Below are positions 1-9,393 of a stretch of DNA of 64,000 nt, in pieces. Made by a program: the position numbers and the translations under genes. Within the stretch, counting starts at the first letter, position 1. Every line of letters starts with the position of its first letter. The notes under the pieces were generated by a model. That model saw only the letters and a list, made by a program, of their open reading frames with translations. It was not told the origin of the DNA and searched no databases. The stretch lies in NCBI RefSeq assembly GCF_051465645.1, contig NZ_CP195790.1:4464001-4528000 (forward strand), given 5' to 3'. The stretch comes from Planctomicrobium sp051465645. Lineage in GTDB: Bacteria > Planctomycetota > Planctomycetia > Planctomycetales > Planctomycetaceae.

Positions 1-1
1 C

Positions 2-2071
2 GCGAACATTATGGGCAAGTGTCCTCGTGCGATCTTCCGCGAGTTCGACGATGCTGACTCCTTGCACCTGCACGGCGGCGGCGACGTGAAGTACCACCTC
101 GGCTACAGCTGGGATTGGATTACTTCGCAAGAGAACAAAGTTCACCTTTCGCTGTGCTTCAACCCTTCACACCTTGAGTATGTGAATACGGTTGCGATGG
201 GGCGTACCCGAGCGAAGATGGATCTGTACGGTGATTTCCGCCGTGAATCTGGTGTGACGCTGCTGATTCACGGTGATGCTGCATTTGCCGGTGAAGGGAT
301 TATCCAGGAAACTCTCAATCTGAGTGAACTGGAAGGTTACTCGGTCGGCGGAACGATCCATCTGATCGTGAACAACCAGATCGGGTTCACCACTTCACCT
401 GAAGAGAGTCGTTCAACAACATACGCGACTGACGTCGCCAAGATGTTGCAGATTCCAATCTTCCACGTGAACGGGGAAGATCCGGAAGCAGTTGCTCAGG
501 TTCTGCATCTTGCCCTCGATTTCCGTAAACGCTTCCAGCGTGATGCGGTCATCGACATGTACTGCTATCGCCGTCGTGGACATAACGAAGGTGATGAACC
601 GGCGTTCACACAGCCGGTCATGTACAAAGAAATTCGTCAACGTCCGAACGTTTACTCAGGATACCTCGAAGCTCTGGAGAGCATGCAGGGTGTCACACGG
701 GAAGAAGCGGAACGGATCGTTGAAGAGCGACGACAGAAGCTTGAAAACGAACTGACCGAAGCTCGTCGTGACGACTACATTCGCTGCATCGATAACTGGG
801 GCGGCGTCTGGGCCGGATATTACGGCGGACCGGCGACTCGGGCAGATCACCCGGATACGAAGGTCGATAAGAGTAAACTGAGCGACCTTTTGACACGGTT
901 GACTCATGTCCCGGCTGGGTTCGAACCGCATCCGAAAGCTCAGCGTATTCTGGAACAACGCCGCAGTATGGCGGAAGAGAAAGAATCACTGGACTGGGGA
1001 GCTGCTGAATCTCTGGCATTTGCGACTGTTCTGGATGACGGGGCTCCGTTCCGTATGACAGGGCAGGATGTGCGTCGCGGAACGTTCAGTCATCGCCATG
1101 CGTTTCTGCATGATGTGAATAACGGCCAGCCGTACAACATGCTCTCGAACGTTGTGACCGACCCGAGCAAAGTGAGTCTGTTCAACAGCCCGTTGTCAGA
1201 AGCAGGCGTTCTGGGATTTGAGTACGGTTACAGTCTCGATTGCCCGGAAGGTCTTGTGATCTGGGAAGCCCAGTTCGGAGACTTCTGTAACGTTGCCCAG
1301 GTGATCATTGACCAGTTCATTGCCAGTGCCGAAGACAAGTGGAATCGCTTGTCCGGTCTGGTCATGTTGCTGCCTCACGGGTTTGAAGGGCAGGGGCCAG
1401 AGCACTCCAGTGCACGCCTCGAACGATTCCTGATGCTGTCTGCAGAAGACAATATTCAGGTTGTTCAGCCTTCGACTCCGGCACAGATCTTCCACCTGTT
1501 GCGTCGTCAGGTGCTTCGTAAGTGGAAGAAACCACTGGTCGTGATGACTCCAAAGAGTCTGTTGCGTCACAAAGAGTGCGTCTCAACCTTGGACGAACTG
1601 GCAAACGGCAGCTTCCAGCGATTCATTCCTGATCCTGAATTCAAGGACTTCAAGAATGTGAAGCAGGTGCTGATGTGCTCCGGTAAGGTCTATTACGACC
1701 TGATCGATCGTCGTCGCGAAGGTGGGTACGAAGGCGTCATGATCGTGCGAGTCGAGGAACTTTATCCGTTCCCGTCATCGTCGCTGAAGCAGTTCTTCCA
1801 TGAACTCGACGACAGTGTTCCATTCAAGTGGGTGCAGGACGAACCATCCAACATGGGTGCCTGGCCGTACATTCGTGCTCGATTCGGGGATAAGTTCCTG
1901 AAGCGATTCAACATTGAACGTGTGAGCCGTGCACGAAGCGCCAGCCCTGCAACCGGTTCTTCAAAGGCACACAAACGCGAACAGGATGAATTGCTGACTG
2001 CCGCGTTCAGTAAGGCGACACAAGAGAAATCGGTATCGATTCCTTCTCAGTCAATCGGAGCAGGAACATAG
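2..2071 (+). CDS. sucA: 2-oxoglutarate dehydrogenase E1 component, 3' part
   Basis: This is the C-terminal ~690 residues of the thiamine-diphosphate-dependent E1 subunit, which decarboxylates 2-oxoglutarate and passes the succinyl group to the E2 lipoyl domain in the TCA cycle. The frame is open to the window edge, so the real start lies upstream (the family is about 900-1000 residues). Family signatures are HLHGGGDVKYHLG near the start, GDAAFAGEG, FHVNGEDPEAV, the pyrimidine-domain stretches EAGVLGFEYGYSL and WEAQFGDFCNVAQ, LLPHGFEGQGPEHSSAR, and the C-terminal VQDEPSNMGAWPYI. A terminator follows at 2116-2152. No E2 or E3 gene is downstream, so the rest of the complex is upstream or elsewhere. 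The identification is secure; the N-terminus is unseen. Confidence 0.97.
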   Translation, partial: ANIMGKCPRAIFREFDDADSLHLHGGGDVKYHLGYSWDWITSQENKVHLSLCFNPSHLEYVNTVAMGRTRAKMDLYGDFRRESGVTLLIHGDAAFAGEGIIQETLNLSELEGYSVGGTIHLIVNNQIGFTTSPEESRSTTYATDVAKMLQIPIFHVNGEDPEAVAQVLHLALDFRKRFQRDAVIDMYCYRRRGHNEGDEPAFTQPVMYKEIRQRPNVYSGYLEALESMQGVTREEAERIVEERRQKLENELTEARRDDYIRCIDNWGGVWAGYYGGPATRADHPDTKVDKSKLSDLLTRLTHVPAGFEPHPKAQRILEQRRSMAEEKESLDWGAAESLAFATVLDDGAPFRMTGQDVRRGTFSHRHAFLHDVNNGQPYNMLSNVVTDPSKVSLFNSPLSEAGVLGFEYGYSLDCPEGLVIWEAQFGDFCNVAQVIIDQFIASAEDKWNRLSGLVMLLPHGFEGQGPEHSSARLERFLMLSAEDNIQVVQPSTPAQIFHLLRRQVLRKWKKPLVVMTPKSLLRHKECVSTLDELANGSFQRFIPDPEFKDFKNVKQVLMCSGKVYYDLIDRRREGGYEGVMIVRVEELYPFPSSSLKQFFHELDDSVPFKWVQDEPSNMGAWPYIRARFGDKFLKRFNIERVSRARSASPATGSSKAHKREQDELLTAAFSKATQEKSVSIPSQSIGAGT

Positions 2072-2115
2072 TTGTCGCTGACAGCCGGCGATGATCGCTG
2101 ATGTTCAATAATTTG

Positions 2116-2152
2116 AGCCTGACTCGACCTCACAGTTGAGTCAGGCTTTTTT
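2116..2152 (+). terminator. Rho-independent terminator after sucA
   Basis: A 10-bp perfect stem (AGCCTGACTC at 2116-2125, its complement at 2138-2147) with a 12-nt loop runs directly into six T residues. It lies 45 bases after the sucA stop codon, so sucA is the last gene of its transcript. The rest of the gap to the next gene (2153-2351) shows no gene. Confidence 0.9.
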
Positions 2153-2351
2153 CTTGATGCCGACTCTCGGTGCCTTAAGAGGAATGCCAGTTCATTGATG
2201 CGGAGAAGTTCTCTATTTGGTGCGGAGCCGATTCCGGGAAAGTTCTAGTTCTGCTACTGCACGTTCCGCTGCGGCGAACCTATTCTTATAGAACGGGTCT
2301 GACGGGCAGTGTGCATTTGCGTCAGCACAGTTCGCTTTGATCTGGTTTGTC

Positions 2352-3596
2352 ATGAGTCAAAATCTCGAAGCTGCGTTACCGGAGTCGAATCCTGTCCCTG
2401 AATTCACTTCGTTCGGGGTTCTTTACGGATTGAGTCTGTCCCACTTTCTGAATGACACGGTTCAGGCAGTCATTCCAGCGCTATACCCGCTTTTGAAGCA
2501 GTCTCATGGTCTGACATTTACGCAGATCGGGCTGATCACACTCACGTTTCAGATGACAGCGTCTTTGTTACAGCCTGTTGTTGGATTCGTGACGGATCGT
2601 CGCCCGCAACCGTATTCGCTGGCCTTGGGGATGGGGTCGACACTGATCGGCCTGTTGATGCTGTCGCAGGCACATTCGTTGTTGATGCTGTTGATCTCTA
2701 CCGGATTGGTCGGACTTGGTTCCTCTGTCTTCCACCCGGAAGCGGCGCGGCTGGCGATTCTTGCATCCGGTGGACGTCATGGATTCGCTCAATCGGTATT
2801 CCAGGTTGGCGGGAATCTCGGGACTTCATTTGGGCCCTTGCTCGCCGCATGGATCGTGATGCCGCGAGGACAACCGGCGGTGGCATGGTTTGCTGTGATC
2901 GCCTTGCTGGCGATGATCGTCATGGCTCGACTGGGAATCTGGTATCAGCAGCAATTAACGATCGAGCGTACATCTACTTCGAAGCGAGCAGTGAAAAGAG
3001 CGAAGCATTCTTTATCGAATTGGCAGGTTGTCTGCGCAATGCTGGTGTTAATTGTGTTGATGACGTCGAAGTACTTTTATCTCGTCAGCCTGACAAACTA
3101 CTACACGTTCTATCTGATCGAGAAGTTCCACGTCTCGGTGCAGACTTCGCAGCTCTGCTTGTTTGCGTTTCTGTTTGCAGTTGCCGCTGGAACGATCATT
3201 GGAGGTCCAATCGGGGATCGTCGTGGGCGAAAAATGGTGATCTGCGTGTCCATCTTCGGGACAGCGCCGTTTTCGCTCGCATTACCTTACATGAACTTCT
3301 CAATGACCATCGTCATGAGTGTGCTGGCCGGGATGATTCTGGCGTCGGCCTTCTCTGCGGTTCTTGTGTTTGCACAGGAGTTAATGCCGGGGCGAGTCGG
3401 ACTCGTGGCGGGGTTGTTCTTTGGGTTCGTTTTCGGAGTGAGCGGTGTTGCTTCTGCGATCATTGGAATCTGGGCAGATCGAACAAGCATTACCACGATT
3501 TTCGAAATCTGCGCCTATATCCCGTTGCTGGGAGTACTGGCGGTTTTGTTGCCGAATATGAATCGACGGACAACCGCCCCTCAGCTGGCTGCCTAA
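2352..3596 (+). CDS. MFS transporter, fosmidomycin-resistance (Fsr) type
   Basis: This is an integral inner-membrane exporter of about 414 residues with a 12-helix major-facilitator layout. It resembles the Fsr branch: an N-terminal segment GVLYGLSLSHFLNDTVQ, then LTFTQIGLITLTFQ, GLGSSVFHPEAAR and FQVGGNLGTSFGPL, all typical of fosmidomycin-resistance proteins. A hydrophilic loop of about 25 residues lies between helices 6 and 7, and the second half carries the GDRRGRK loop. I chose ATG 2352 over the in-frame TTG at 2337, because the ATG gives the usual short cytosolic N-terminus. The gene stands alone and converges on the next one. Substrate specificity cannot be read from sequence; fosmidomycin is only the founding member's drug. 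Confidence 0.85.
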   Translation: MSQNLEAALPESNPVPEFTSFGVLYGLSLSHFLNDTVQAVIPALYPLLKQSHGLTFTQIGLITLTFQMTASLLQPVVGFVTDRRPQPYSLALGMGSTLIGLLMLSQAHSLLMLLISTGLVGLGSSVFHPEAARLAILASGGRHGFAQSVFQVGGNLGTSFGPLLAAWIVMPRGQPAVAWFAVIALLAMIVMARLGIWYQQQLTIERTSTSKRAVKRAKHSLSNWQVVCAMLVLIVLMTSKYFYLVSLTNYYTFYLIEKFHVSVQTSQLCLFAFLFAVAAGTIIGGPIGDRRGRKMVICVSIFGTAPFSLALPYMNFSMTIVMSVLAGMILASAFSAVLVFAQELMPGRVGLVAGLFFGFVFGVSGVASAIIGIWADRTSITTIFEICAYIPLLGVLAVLLPNMNRRTTAPQLAA

Positions 3597-3657
3597 CGCG
3601 TGACAAGATGGAGTTCGTCGGATTCGCTGCTTCGAACTTCTGGGAGTCCCGCTGCTC

Positions 3658-4824
3658 TTAAAGAGCGGCGGTGATTTCCGCGAGAGCAGCGAGTGTGAGA
3701 TCGATTTCGTCTGCAGTGATTGCTGGACCAAGGCTGAATCGAATGGTTCCACCCTGTTCGAGTGTTCCCAGAGCATCGTGAGCCTTGGGGGCACAGTGGA
3801 AACCTGCTCGCGCCTCGATGTCATAGTGTTCATCAAGTAACGTTGCCATCACTTGTGGAGTGACCCGATCGAAGCTGACGCTGATCACAGGGACTCGTTG
3901 GATCTCTGGCGCGGAGAGATGAACATGCACGCCGGGAAGTGATTCCAGACCGGCGATGAATTGTCTTGTCAGTTCACTTCCATTCGAGATCGAAAGGGAA
4001 TTCAGTGTCCCCTGATTTCGGTCGAGTGCGGCTTCTAACCCGAACAGACCAGGGACGTTCAGGTTGCCTGGCTCGTACCGTTCCGGGAGCTGCAGTGGCT
4101 GCTCTGGAGACTCGCTACTTGTTCCTGTTCCTCCCTGACGGACAGGTTGAAGTTCCTTCTCGATCCCGGGGGCGATTACCAGAACTCCGGTTCCCAGCGG
4201 TCCCTGTAACCCTTTGTGACCTGGCGCGGCGATCAGATCGGCTCCGGTCTCTTTCAAGGTGACAGGAATCGCTCCTAGTGTTTGTGCGGCGTCGAGGAGG
4301 ACGAACGCTCCGGCGGCATGTGCCAATCGTGCCATCTCTTCGACCGGTTGAATCACCCCTGTTACGTTCGATGCATGAGTGATGATGACCAGTCGTGGGG
4401 AATTCCTGAGTGCTTCCGCATAAGCATTCAGGTCGACAGTCCCTGCCGTGTCTGGCGGAACGAACGTCGTCTGAACTCCCTGCGACTGCTGGAGGGAATG
4501 TAGCGGACGGAGAACAGAGTTATGTTCCCAAACTGTTGTAACGACCTGGTCGCCTGCACGCAGCAACCCATGAATCGCGAGATTCAGAGAATCCGTTCCA
4601 TTCGAAGTGAAGATGACTCGACTGGAATCTGTGGTTCCAACAAGTGCTGCTATTCGTTGCCGGCATCGATCAATGACTCTTTGAACTTCACGCCCTCGAC
4701 GCGTCGTTCCACGTCCTGCTGCGACGCCGATCTCGTTGATGTACCGGACCATTGCAGCTCCCACCTCTGGAGGTTTAGGGAAACTGGTCACGGCATAGTC
4801 GAGATAGATTCGGCGCTCAGACAT
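3658..4824 (-). CDS. Cysteine desulfurase-like class V aminotransferase
   Basis: This is a PLP enzyme of the SufS/CsdA-like group, which takes sulfur from cysteine as an enzyme persulfide. It opens with RIYLDYAVTSFPKP, a variant of the usual LDNAATS. The PLP lysine lies in APGHKGLQGPLGTG and the catalytic cysteine in ARAGFHCAPKAH, so both key residues are present. DAAQTLGAIP carries the cofactor-stacking region. The most likely start is MSERRIY at 4824 (388 residues); ATGs at 4830 and 4851 would add 2 or 9 residues, and none has a clear ribosome-binding site. No suf or isc genes are adjacent, so it may supply a special pathway or be a stand-alone desulfurase. The last codons overlap a short GCTCTT/AAGAGC inverted repeat facing the convergent MFS gene. 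Confidence 0.85.
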   Translation of the reverse strand: MSERRIYLDYAVTSFPKPPEVGAAMVRYINEIGVAAGRGTTRRGREVQRVIDRCRQRIAALVGTTDSSRVIFTSNGTDSLNLAIHGLLRAGDQVVTTVWEHNSVLRPLHSLQQSQGVQTTFVPPDTAGTVDLNAYAEALRNSPRLVIITHASNVTGVIQPVEEMARLAHAAGAFVLLDAAQTLGAIPVTLKETGADLIAAPGHKGLQGPLGTGVLVIAPGIEKELQPVRQGGTGTSSESPEQPLQLPERYEPGNLNVPGLFGLEAALDRNQGTLNSLSISNGSELTRQFIAGLESLPGVHVHLSAPEIQRVPVISVSFDRVTPQVMATLLDEHYDIEARAGFHCAPKAHDALGTLEQGGTIRFSLGPAITADEIDLTLAALAEITAAL

Positions 4825-4851
4825 GGTCATCGGTGACGGAGTTCCATTCAA

Positions 4852-5353
4852 CTATCGAGTAAGAGGTTGGAGTCAGGTGTTCGACACAGTGGAGTTGCAG
4901 GCGTTCTTCGCAATGAACTCCATTATCTCTCCATATAATAGATCGAAGCTGTCTGGAAGCGAATCTGTTGAGATCTCTGTTCTTCTGCGTTTCAGCGATG
5001 CCGGACCGAAATTCACGCTGCCTGACGTGATTCTGTTTGTTGATGAGTGGCTCGTTTTGTCGATGCAACGCTTTTTTGGGTAAGTGGTTGTGTCGCGGTG
5101 GTCGGTTTTCTTCTGCGGCCGTACAGCCGACAGACGGTTCGCTGCGCAATCGAGTTCTTCACCCTGTTTGGGTGGAATTGCCATCACGATCGGCACAATC
5201 CTTAGCCGATATACGAGATGAGGGACTTTGTCTCTGTGCCGTTTGATGCAGTGTGGTTGATGGACAGCTCTCAGCTTGAATGAGAGCGGGGGGACCCATC
5301 AGCAGCGGCGGGCTGCGAAGTGCTTTGACAGAGAATTCAAGGGGGGATGGGGC
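4852..5353. other. Intergenic gap, no gene recognised
   Basis: About 500 bases between a leftward and a rightward gene. Open frames of 86-110 codons exist on both strands, but they overlap each other, have no recognisable translation and no convincing ribosome-binding site. The gap should hold divergent promoters; I could not pick out a convincing -35/-10 pair. Confidence 0.5.
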
Positions 5354-6022
5354 GTGATCCGAATTCAGGGAACCGTTGCGCTGATGGTACTTGCAGTGAC
5401 GTCGTCTGCAGTTGCAGACTGGCCGTTCACTGCGAAAGATGGCCTGAAGCGAGGATCAAAGGACTACTACGAGGCACGTGCAAGTGATCCTCCGGGGTCG
5501 CGTCAGCACTACAAGGCCGGAAAACTCTGGCCTCCGTACCCACGCCCGGTTGGTCCCAACCAGACGTTCATCCACAAATACCATCATACGCATTACTGGC
5601 CGTATCCGTATAACTGCGAGGATCAGAAGGCAACGCGTGACATCATGAACACGCAAGTTGCGAACGGATGGGCAAATTCGACAACGATGTATGAGTACCA
5701 CTTCGACCCCGCAACTGGTGAGCTGAACAGCTCCGGGATGCGCCATCTGGAGTGGGTTGTGCAGAACGTTCCTGTGGAATATCGCCAGATCCATTTGGCG
5801 AGCACTTACGACCCACAGGTGAACAGCGAGCGGACGCGAAGCATTCAACAAGGGTTGCTGAAGATCGCTTCTGCCGATCCTTCAATGGTCGTGAATCCGC
5901 GTATTTCCAGCCCGGATGGGCGACCTGGCAGTGAAGTGAACATGATCTTCCAGAAGGCCACAGAGGGAATGCCACCTCCAGTCCTGTCTCAAATTGGTGT
6001 GAATGCCAGAACCAGCAACTAG
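5354..6022 (+). CDS. Secreted planctomycete hypothetical protein
   Basis: An exported protein of 222 residues. I chose GTG 5354, which follows a purine-rich run (GGGGGGATGGGG) and opens directly on a signal peptide (VIRIQGTVALMVLAVTSSAVA, cleavage before DWPF). The longer frame from 5276 would bury this signal. The mature part has an aromatic and proline-rich stretch (GKLWPPYPRPVGPNQTF, HKYHHTHYWPYPYNCED) and then a mixed domain with HLASTYDPQVNSERTR. I recognise the layout as conserved among planctomycetes but know no function. The single cysteine and many His and Tyr residues do not match a metal motif I can name. Confidence 0.75.
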   Translation: MIRIQGTVALMVLAVTSSAVADWPFTAKDGLKRGSKDYYEARASDPPGSRQHYKAGKLWPPYPRPVGPNQTFIHKYHHTHYWPYPYNCEDQKATRDIMNTQVANGWANSTTMYEYHFDPATGELNSSGMRHLEWVVQNVPVEYRQIHLASTYDPQVNSERTRSIQQGLLKIASADPSMVVNPRISSPDGRPGSEVNMIFQKATEGMPPPVLSQIGVNARTSN

Positions 6023-6165
6023 ACCGGTTCGACGACTTTCGCTTTGGCAGTGTTGAAGTTTCAGTCGTCCAGTTTGTGAAGAAGGGTGGCGGCGGATCGT
6101 CGCGATGCCATCCTGTCGAATCCAAATTTCTTCGGTTCAGTTCATGTTGAAGAGGCGCGCGGCGC

Positions 6166-7833
6166 ATGTCATCCGGTTGGCAGAATCCAGATCAGATCCA
6201 TTCGCGTTTTCCAGATGAAGAATTGACTTCGGCCGACGCTGGAGCAGTCGATCTTCCGGAAGATGTGTTTAATCGTATCGTGCAACAGGTACGCGAAATC
6301 TGTGAAACGATTTCGCCGAATGAGGCACCGATCCCTGAGATCATGAACCAGTTGCAGAAGGAACTTGGGGACTTTTCTCTTCTGAATGCTCCTGAAACCG
6401 TCACGCCTGCAGCGTCATTCCAGTCGGTGAATTCTCAGGCTCAAGTTCCGCAATCGCATGACGTTGATTCGCATGCTGCGGAATCCCAGGTCGTGCGATC
6501 GCAGATTGTGCGTCCTCATCGCGCGGTCCCAAAAGCGGTTCCCGCCCCTGTTGCTCCGGAGACGCTCGCCGAATCCGGAATTGCACCGGCTCAGATTATC
6601 GACCTGACGCTGAAGTTCCTTTATCTGTCTGGGGCGGCTACTCCTGAAGCAATTTCAAGACAGATCAAGTTGCCTTCGGGAATTGTCGCAGAAGTCATCC
6701 AGTCATTGCTCATTGATCAATGTCTTGATGTGATCCTTTCGCCTGACGCAACTCTCGATGATTTCCAGTATCAGCTGACAGAACAGGGGCGAGTGCGAGC
6801 ACGCGATGTGTTCCTGCAATGTCGCTACGTTGGCCCTGCACCTGTCTCACTTGAACAGTATGAAAAGCAGTGCGCCGTCCAGACCCTCTCGACGCTGCAG
6901 CTGAGTACAGAACTGCTGGAGACCACATTTTCGCCTCTGGTCCTTTCTCCAGATCTGCTGAAACGAATCGGCGCGGCGGTCTGCAATGGGCAATCCATTC
7001 TCCTGCATGGACCGTCAGGAAACGGGAAGACGGCAGTTGGAAATGCGATGGGACGCCTGATTCATCAATCTGGTGGGTCGATCTTCATCCCATACGCGAT
7101 TTCCGTCGAGAATCAGATCCTGTCACTGTTCGATCCCTCGGTGCATCGCCCTGTTGAGTCGCAACATTCGGCGATGTCTGACATCGATTGCGGAGCGAAT
7201 AGACACGAATCGTTGGATCAACGCTGGCGTGAAATTCGACGACCGTTCATCAGTGTCGCTGGTGAACTGACAATGGACCTGCTGCAGCCGACGTATCATT
7301 CCGGAGGTGGGTATTTCTCGGCTCCGCTGCAGATGAAGGCGAACGGGGGCTTACTGTTCGTTGATAACTTCGGTCGGCAAAGCCTGCCAATGGCGGAGTT
7401 GATGAATCGGTGGCTTGTACCGCTGGAAACGAAGTCGGATTTGTTGACGTTGAAGTCCGGCAAAAAGATTGCCTTTCCGTTTCAACTGCTGGTTCTCTTG
7501 GCCACGAACCTTCGGCCTGAAAATTTCGCGGATATCCAGTTCCTGCGACGCATTCGTCACAAAATTGAATTGGGATCGCCGACCGAGGCCCAGTTTCGCG
7601 AGATCTTCCGGCGTTGCTGCGAATCAAGACAGATTCGCTATGACGATTGGATCACGACCCGTCTGTTAACGATGCAGTATGACACGCAAAATCCACCTAA
7701 GGCGAGCGATCCTCGCGATTTGCTGGACATCATCGAAGCAATCTGCCGATTTAGGGGTGAACAACCACATCTAGGTGAACAGATTGTGATCGAAGCATTT
7801 CAAGAATGCCTTGGAGTGTCCTGCGGATCCTGA
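6166..7833 (+). CDS. AAA-family ATPase with N-terminal winged-helix-like region
   Basis: A cytosolic ATPase of 555 residues. Residues 1-130 are acidic and low in complexity (repeated SQ/SH segments). About 135-230 form a helical region resembling a winged helix. The AAA core follows from about 260, with Walker A GPSGNGKT, Walker B-like GGLLFVDNFGR, a sensor-1-like LVLLATNLRPE and a sensor-2-like RRIRHKIELG. The insert before Walker B contains YHSGGGYFSAPLQMKANGG, typical of planctomycete relatives of MoxR/ATPase-type proteins. It lies about 220 bases before a TPR lipoprotein on the same strand, and the two may be cotranscribed. Its partner is unknown. A GAGTGGA/TCCACTC hairpin (7832-7850) overlaps its stop codon. 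Confidence 0.8.
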   Translation: MSSGWQNPDQIHSRFPDEELTSADAGAVDLPEDVFNRIVQQVREICETISPNEAPIPEIMNQLQKELGDFSLLNAPETVTPAASFQSVNSQAQVPQSHDVDSHAAESQVVRSQIVRPHRAVPKAVPAPVAPETLAESGIAPAQIIDLTLKFLYLSGAATPEAISRQIKLPSGIVAEVIQSLLIDQCLDVILSPDATLDDFQYQLTEQGRVRARDVFLQCRYVGPAPVSLEQYEKQCAVQTLSTLQLSTELLETTFSPLVLSPDLLKRIGAAVCNGQSILLHGPSGNGKTAVGNAMGRLIHQSGGSIFIPYAISVENQILSLFDPSVHRPVESQHSAMSDIDCGANRHESLDQRWREIRRPFISVAGELTMDLLQPTYHSGGGYFSAPLQMKANGGLLFVDNFGRQSLPMAELMNRWLVPLETKSDLLTLKSGKKIAFPFQLLVLLATNLRPENFADIQFLRRIRHKIELGSPTEAQFREIFRRCCESRQIRYDDWITTRLLTMQYDTQNPPKASDPRDLLDIIEAICRFRGEQPHLGEQIVIEAFQECLGVSCGS

Positions 7834-7850
7834 GTGGACTTTTTCCACTC
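7832..7850 (+). other. Short hairpin overlapping the ATPase stop codon
   Basis: A perfect 7-bp inverted repeat with a 5-nt loop begins on the last two bases of the stop codon. No T-run follows, so it may be a weak attenuator or mRNA 3' stabiliser rather than a full terminator. Confidence 0.4.
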
Positions 7851-8055
7851 GAATCGCGGCGGGTGACTTCGTTCAGGCATTCGTTTGGATCGGTTGTAAA
7901 TCTGCATTGAACGTGACCGAAGACATCAAACATCAGGGTGCCGTCAGGTCGGTCGTTTGAAATGCATGATGAGAGCATCGGAGACAGGATGCCTCCGGGA
8001 GTCGGGTTCAATCGATTGATTGAACTCACTAGGGTGCATTGACAGGAGTTGTACC

Positions 8056-8997
8056 GTGATTCAGCCTCGTTCAGCGTCCCGACACATTGCCATCGGTTTT
8101 GTGTTGTCGTCGTGTCTGGCATCCGGGTGCGTTACCGTCTCTCCTCAGGGAACAGGCTTCAGCTGGAAATCTCTTTCCAAGCCAAAGATCCAACAGGCGA
8201 ACTTCGAAGAGAAACTCGACGAAGTTCCGAAATCGCCTAAGAATCCGGCCAAGCTGAAATTAGCTTACGGGCGGATGATGGAAGAGAGTGGCGATTATGT
8301 GGAAGCACGTAAGAACTACGAAGCCGTAATTGATCTGCAGCCAAAGAATGAAGAAGCGATCCTGGGGATTGCGCGGCTGCACTTGCTGAACGGTGAAGTC
8401 GAACAGGCGGAACAAGGCTTCCGTCGCGTTGTGAAGCAGAACCCGAGTTCGGCTGCTGCCCAGTTCGGACTTGGTGAATTTTTCGCCTCTCAGAAACGCT
8501 GGAAAGAGGCGTCCGAATCTCTGACAAAAGCGATGCTCGCTGAGCCGGATCAGTCACAGTACCGTTATGCGTTGGCCGTTGCCCTGGTTCATTGCGGCGA
8601 CGTCGACTCCGCCCTTCCTCACTTCATTCGAACTGTGGGGGACGCCGAGGCTCACTACAACGTCGGAATGATTCTGCAGCAGGACGGCAAACTGGCCGAC
8701 GCAGAACGCCAGTTCTCGCTTGCTGTGGCGAAGAAGCCAGACTTCACCGCTGCTCAGGAGTGGCTTGCCCAGGTTCAGAGCGGGAACCCTGGTTCGAATC
8801 CGTTTCCTTCCAGCGAAGCGTTGGCACAGTCGAAAACCTCAGCATCCGGACCAGTTGCTTCTGTATCCTCAGCAGTACCAGGTTCGAACGCGACAGTTGT
8901 TCCGGCTGGACATAGTAATTCAGCGGTTGAATCCGTACCAAATATGACTCGACGTGTTGCCAACGCTCCATTCGCATTTCCAGAATCTGAAAAGTAG
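8056..8997 (+). CDS. TPR-repeat lipoprotein, TadD-like
   Basis: An exported lipoprotein of 313 residues. GTG 8056 is preceded by AGGAG at 8044-8048 with a 7-nt spacer, which fixes the start. A signal peptide ends in the lipobox LASGC, giving an acylated cysteine. From about residue 55 to 240 there are at least five tetratricopeptide units (ARKNYEAVIDLQPKNEEA, AEQGFRRVVKQNPSSAAA, ASESLTKAMLAEPDQSQY and others). The C-terminal 70 residues are Ser/Ala/Pro-rich and probably disordered. It resembles TadD-type assembly lipoproteins, but no tad secretion genes lie nearby, so that role is inference. The pairing with the upstream ATPase suggests a shared envelope process. Confidence 0.85.
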   Translation: MIQPRSASRHIAIGFVLSSCLASGCVTVSPQGTGFSWKSLSKPKIQQANFEEKLDEVPKSPKNPAKLKLAYGRMMEESGDYVEARKNYEAVIDLQPKNEEAILGIARLHLLNGEVEQAEQGFRRVVKQNPSSAAAQFGLGEFFASQKRWKEASESLTKAMLAEPDQSQYRYALAVALVHCGDVDSALPHFIRTVGDAEAHYNVGMILQQDGKLADAERQFSLAVAKKPDFTAAQEWLAQVQSGNPGSNPFPSSEALAQSKTSASGPVASVSSAVPGSNATVVPAGHSNSAVESVPNMTRRVANAPFAFPESEK

Positions 8998-9393
8998 TCG
9001 GCGATCATTACGGGAGGGATGGCAGGAAGTGAGTCCTGTCACCCAAAAGTGACGTGAGGATATTCGGTACGATCGTTACGCGTGGAGGATGGGCAGCGAA
9101 CTACTGTCTGGATCCAGACGACGCATTAAGATCAGCCGACAAGCGGGTTCAGGAGACAACAGTCACCTGTGAACTCGACAGATTTTAAAGTGAGGTTGAA
9201 GCAGCCGACGCAAGGTGTTGCTGCCAGTGGAGTTGGGAATCTGGTTCGGTTTTTTGCTCGCCGGGTTGGGTTCAGGCGTAGAATTCTGACGATTTAGCAC
9301 TAATTCGTGTTTGCTTCATGGATGGACCGAGGAAGGGTGGCTCACCGCTGAACCATGAGGGGCGTGGTGGACCGACTGACAGAGGAGAGTGCC
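8998..9393. other. Intergenic gap with small hairpins only
   Basis: Just after the TPR gene lie two short inverted repeats, CAGGA/TCCTG and GTCAC/GTGAC (about 9020-9050), which could end transcription weakly. No open frame with a believable start was found in the remainder. Confidence 0.45.

Noticed and set aside
2849..3661. A 270-codon rightward open frame inside the MFS gene
   Set aside because: It lies in another frame of a clear transporter gene, its translation has no membrane pattern or known motif, and it lacks a ribosome-binding site.
8789..8801. tRNA T-loop-like GGTTCGAATCC
   Set aside because: It lies in the coding sequence of the TPR lipoprotein and has no anticodon arm or acceptor stem around it.
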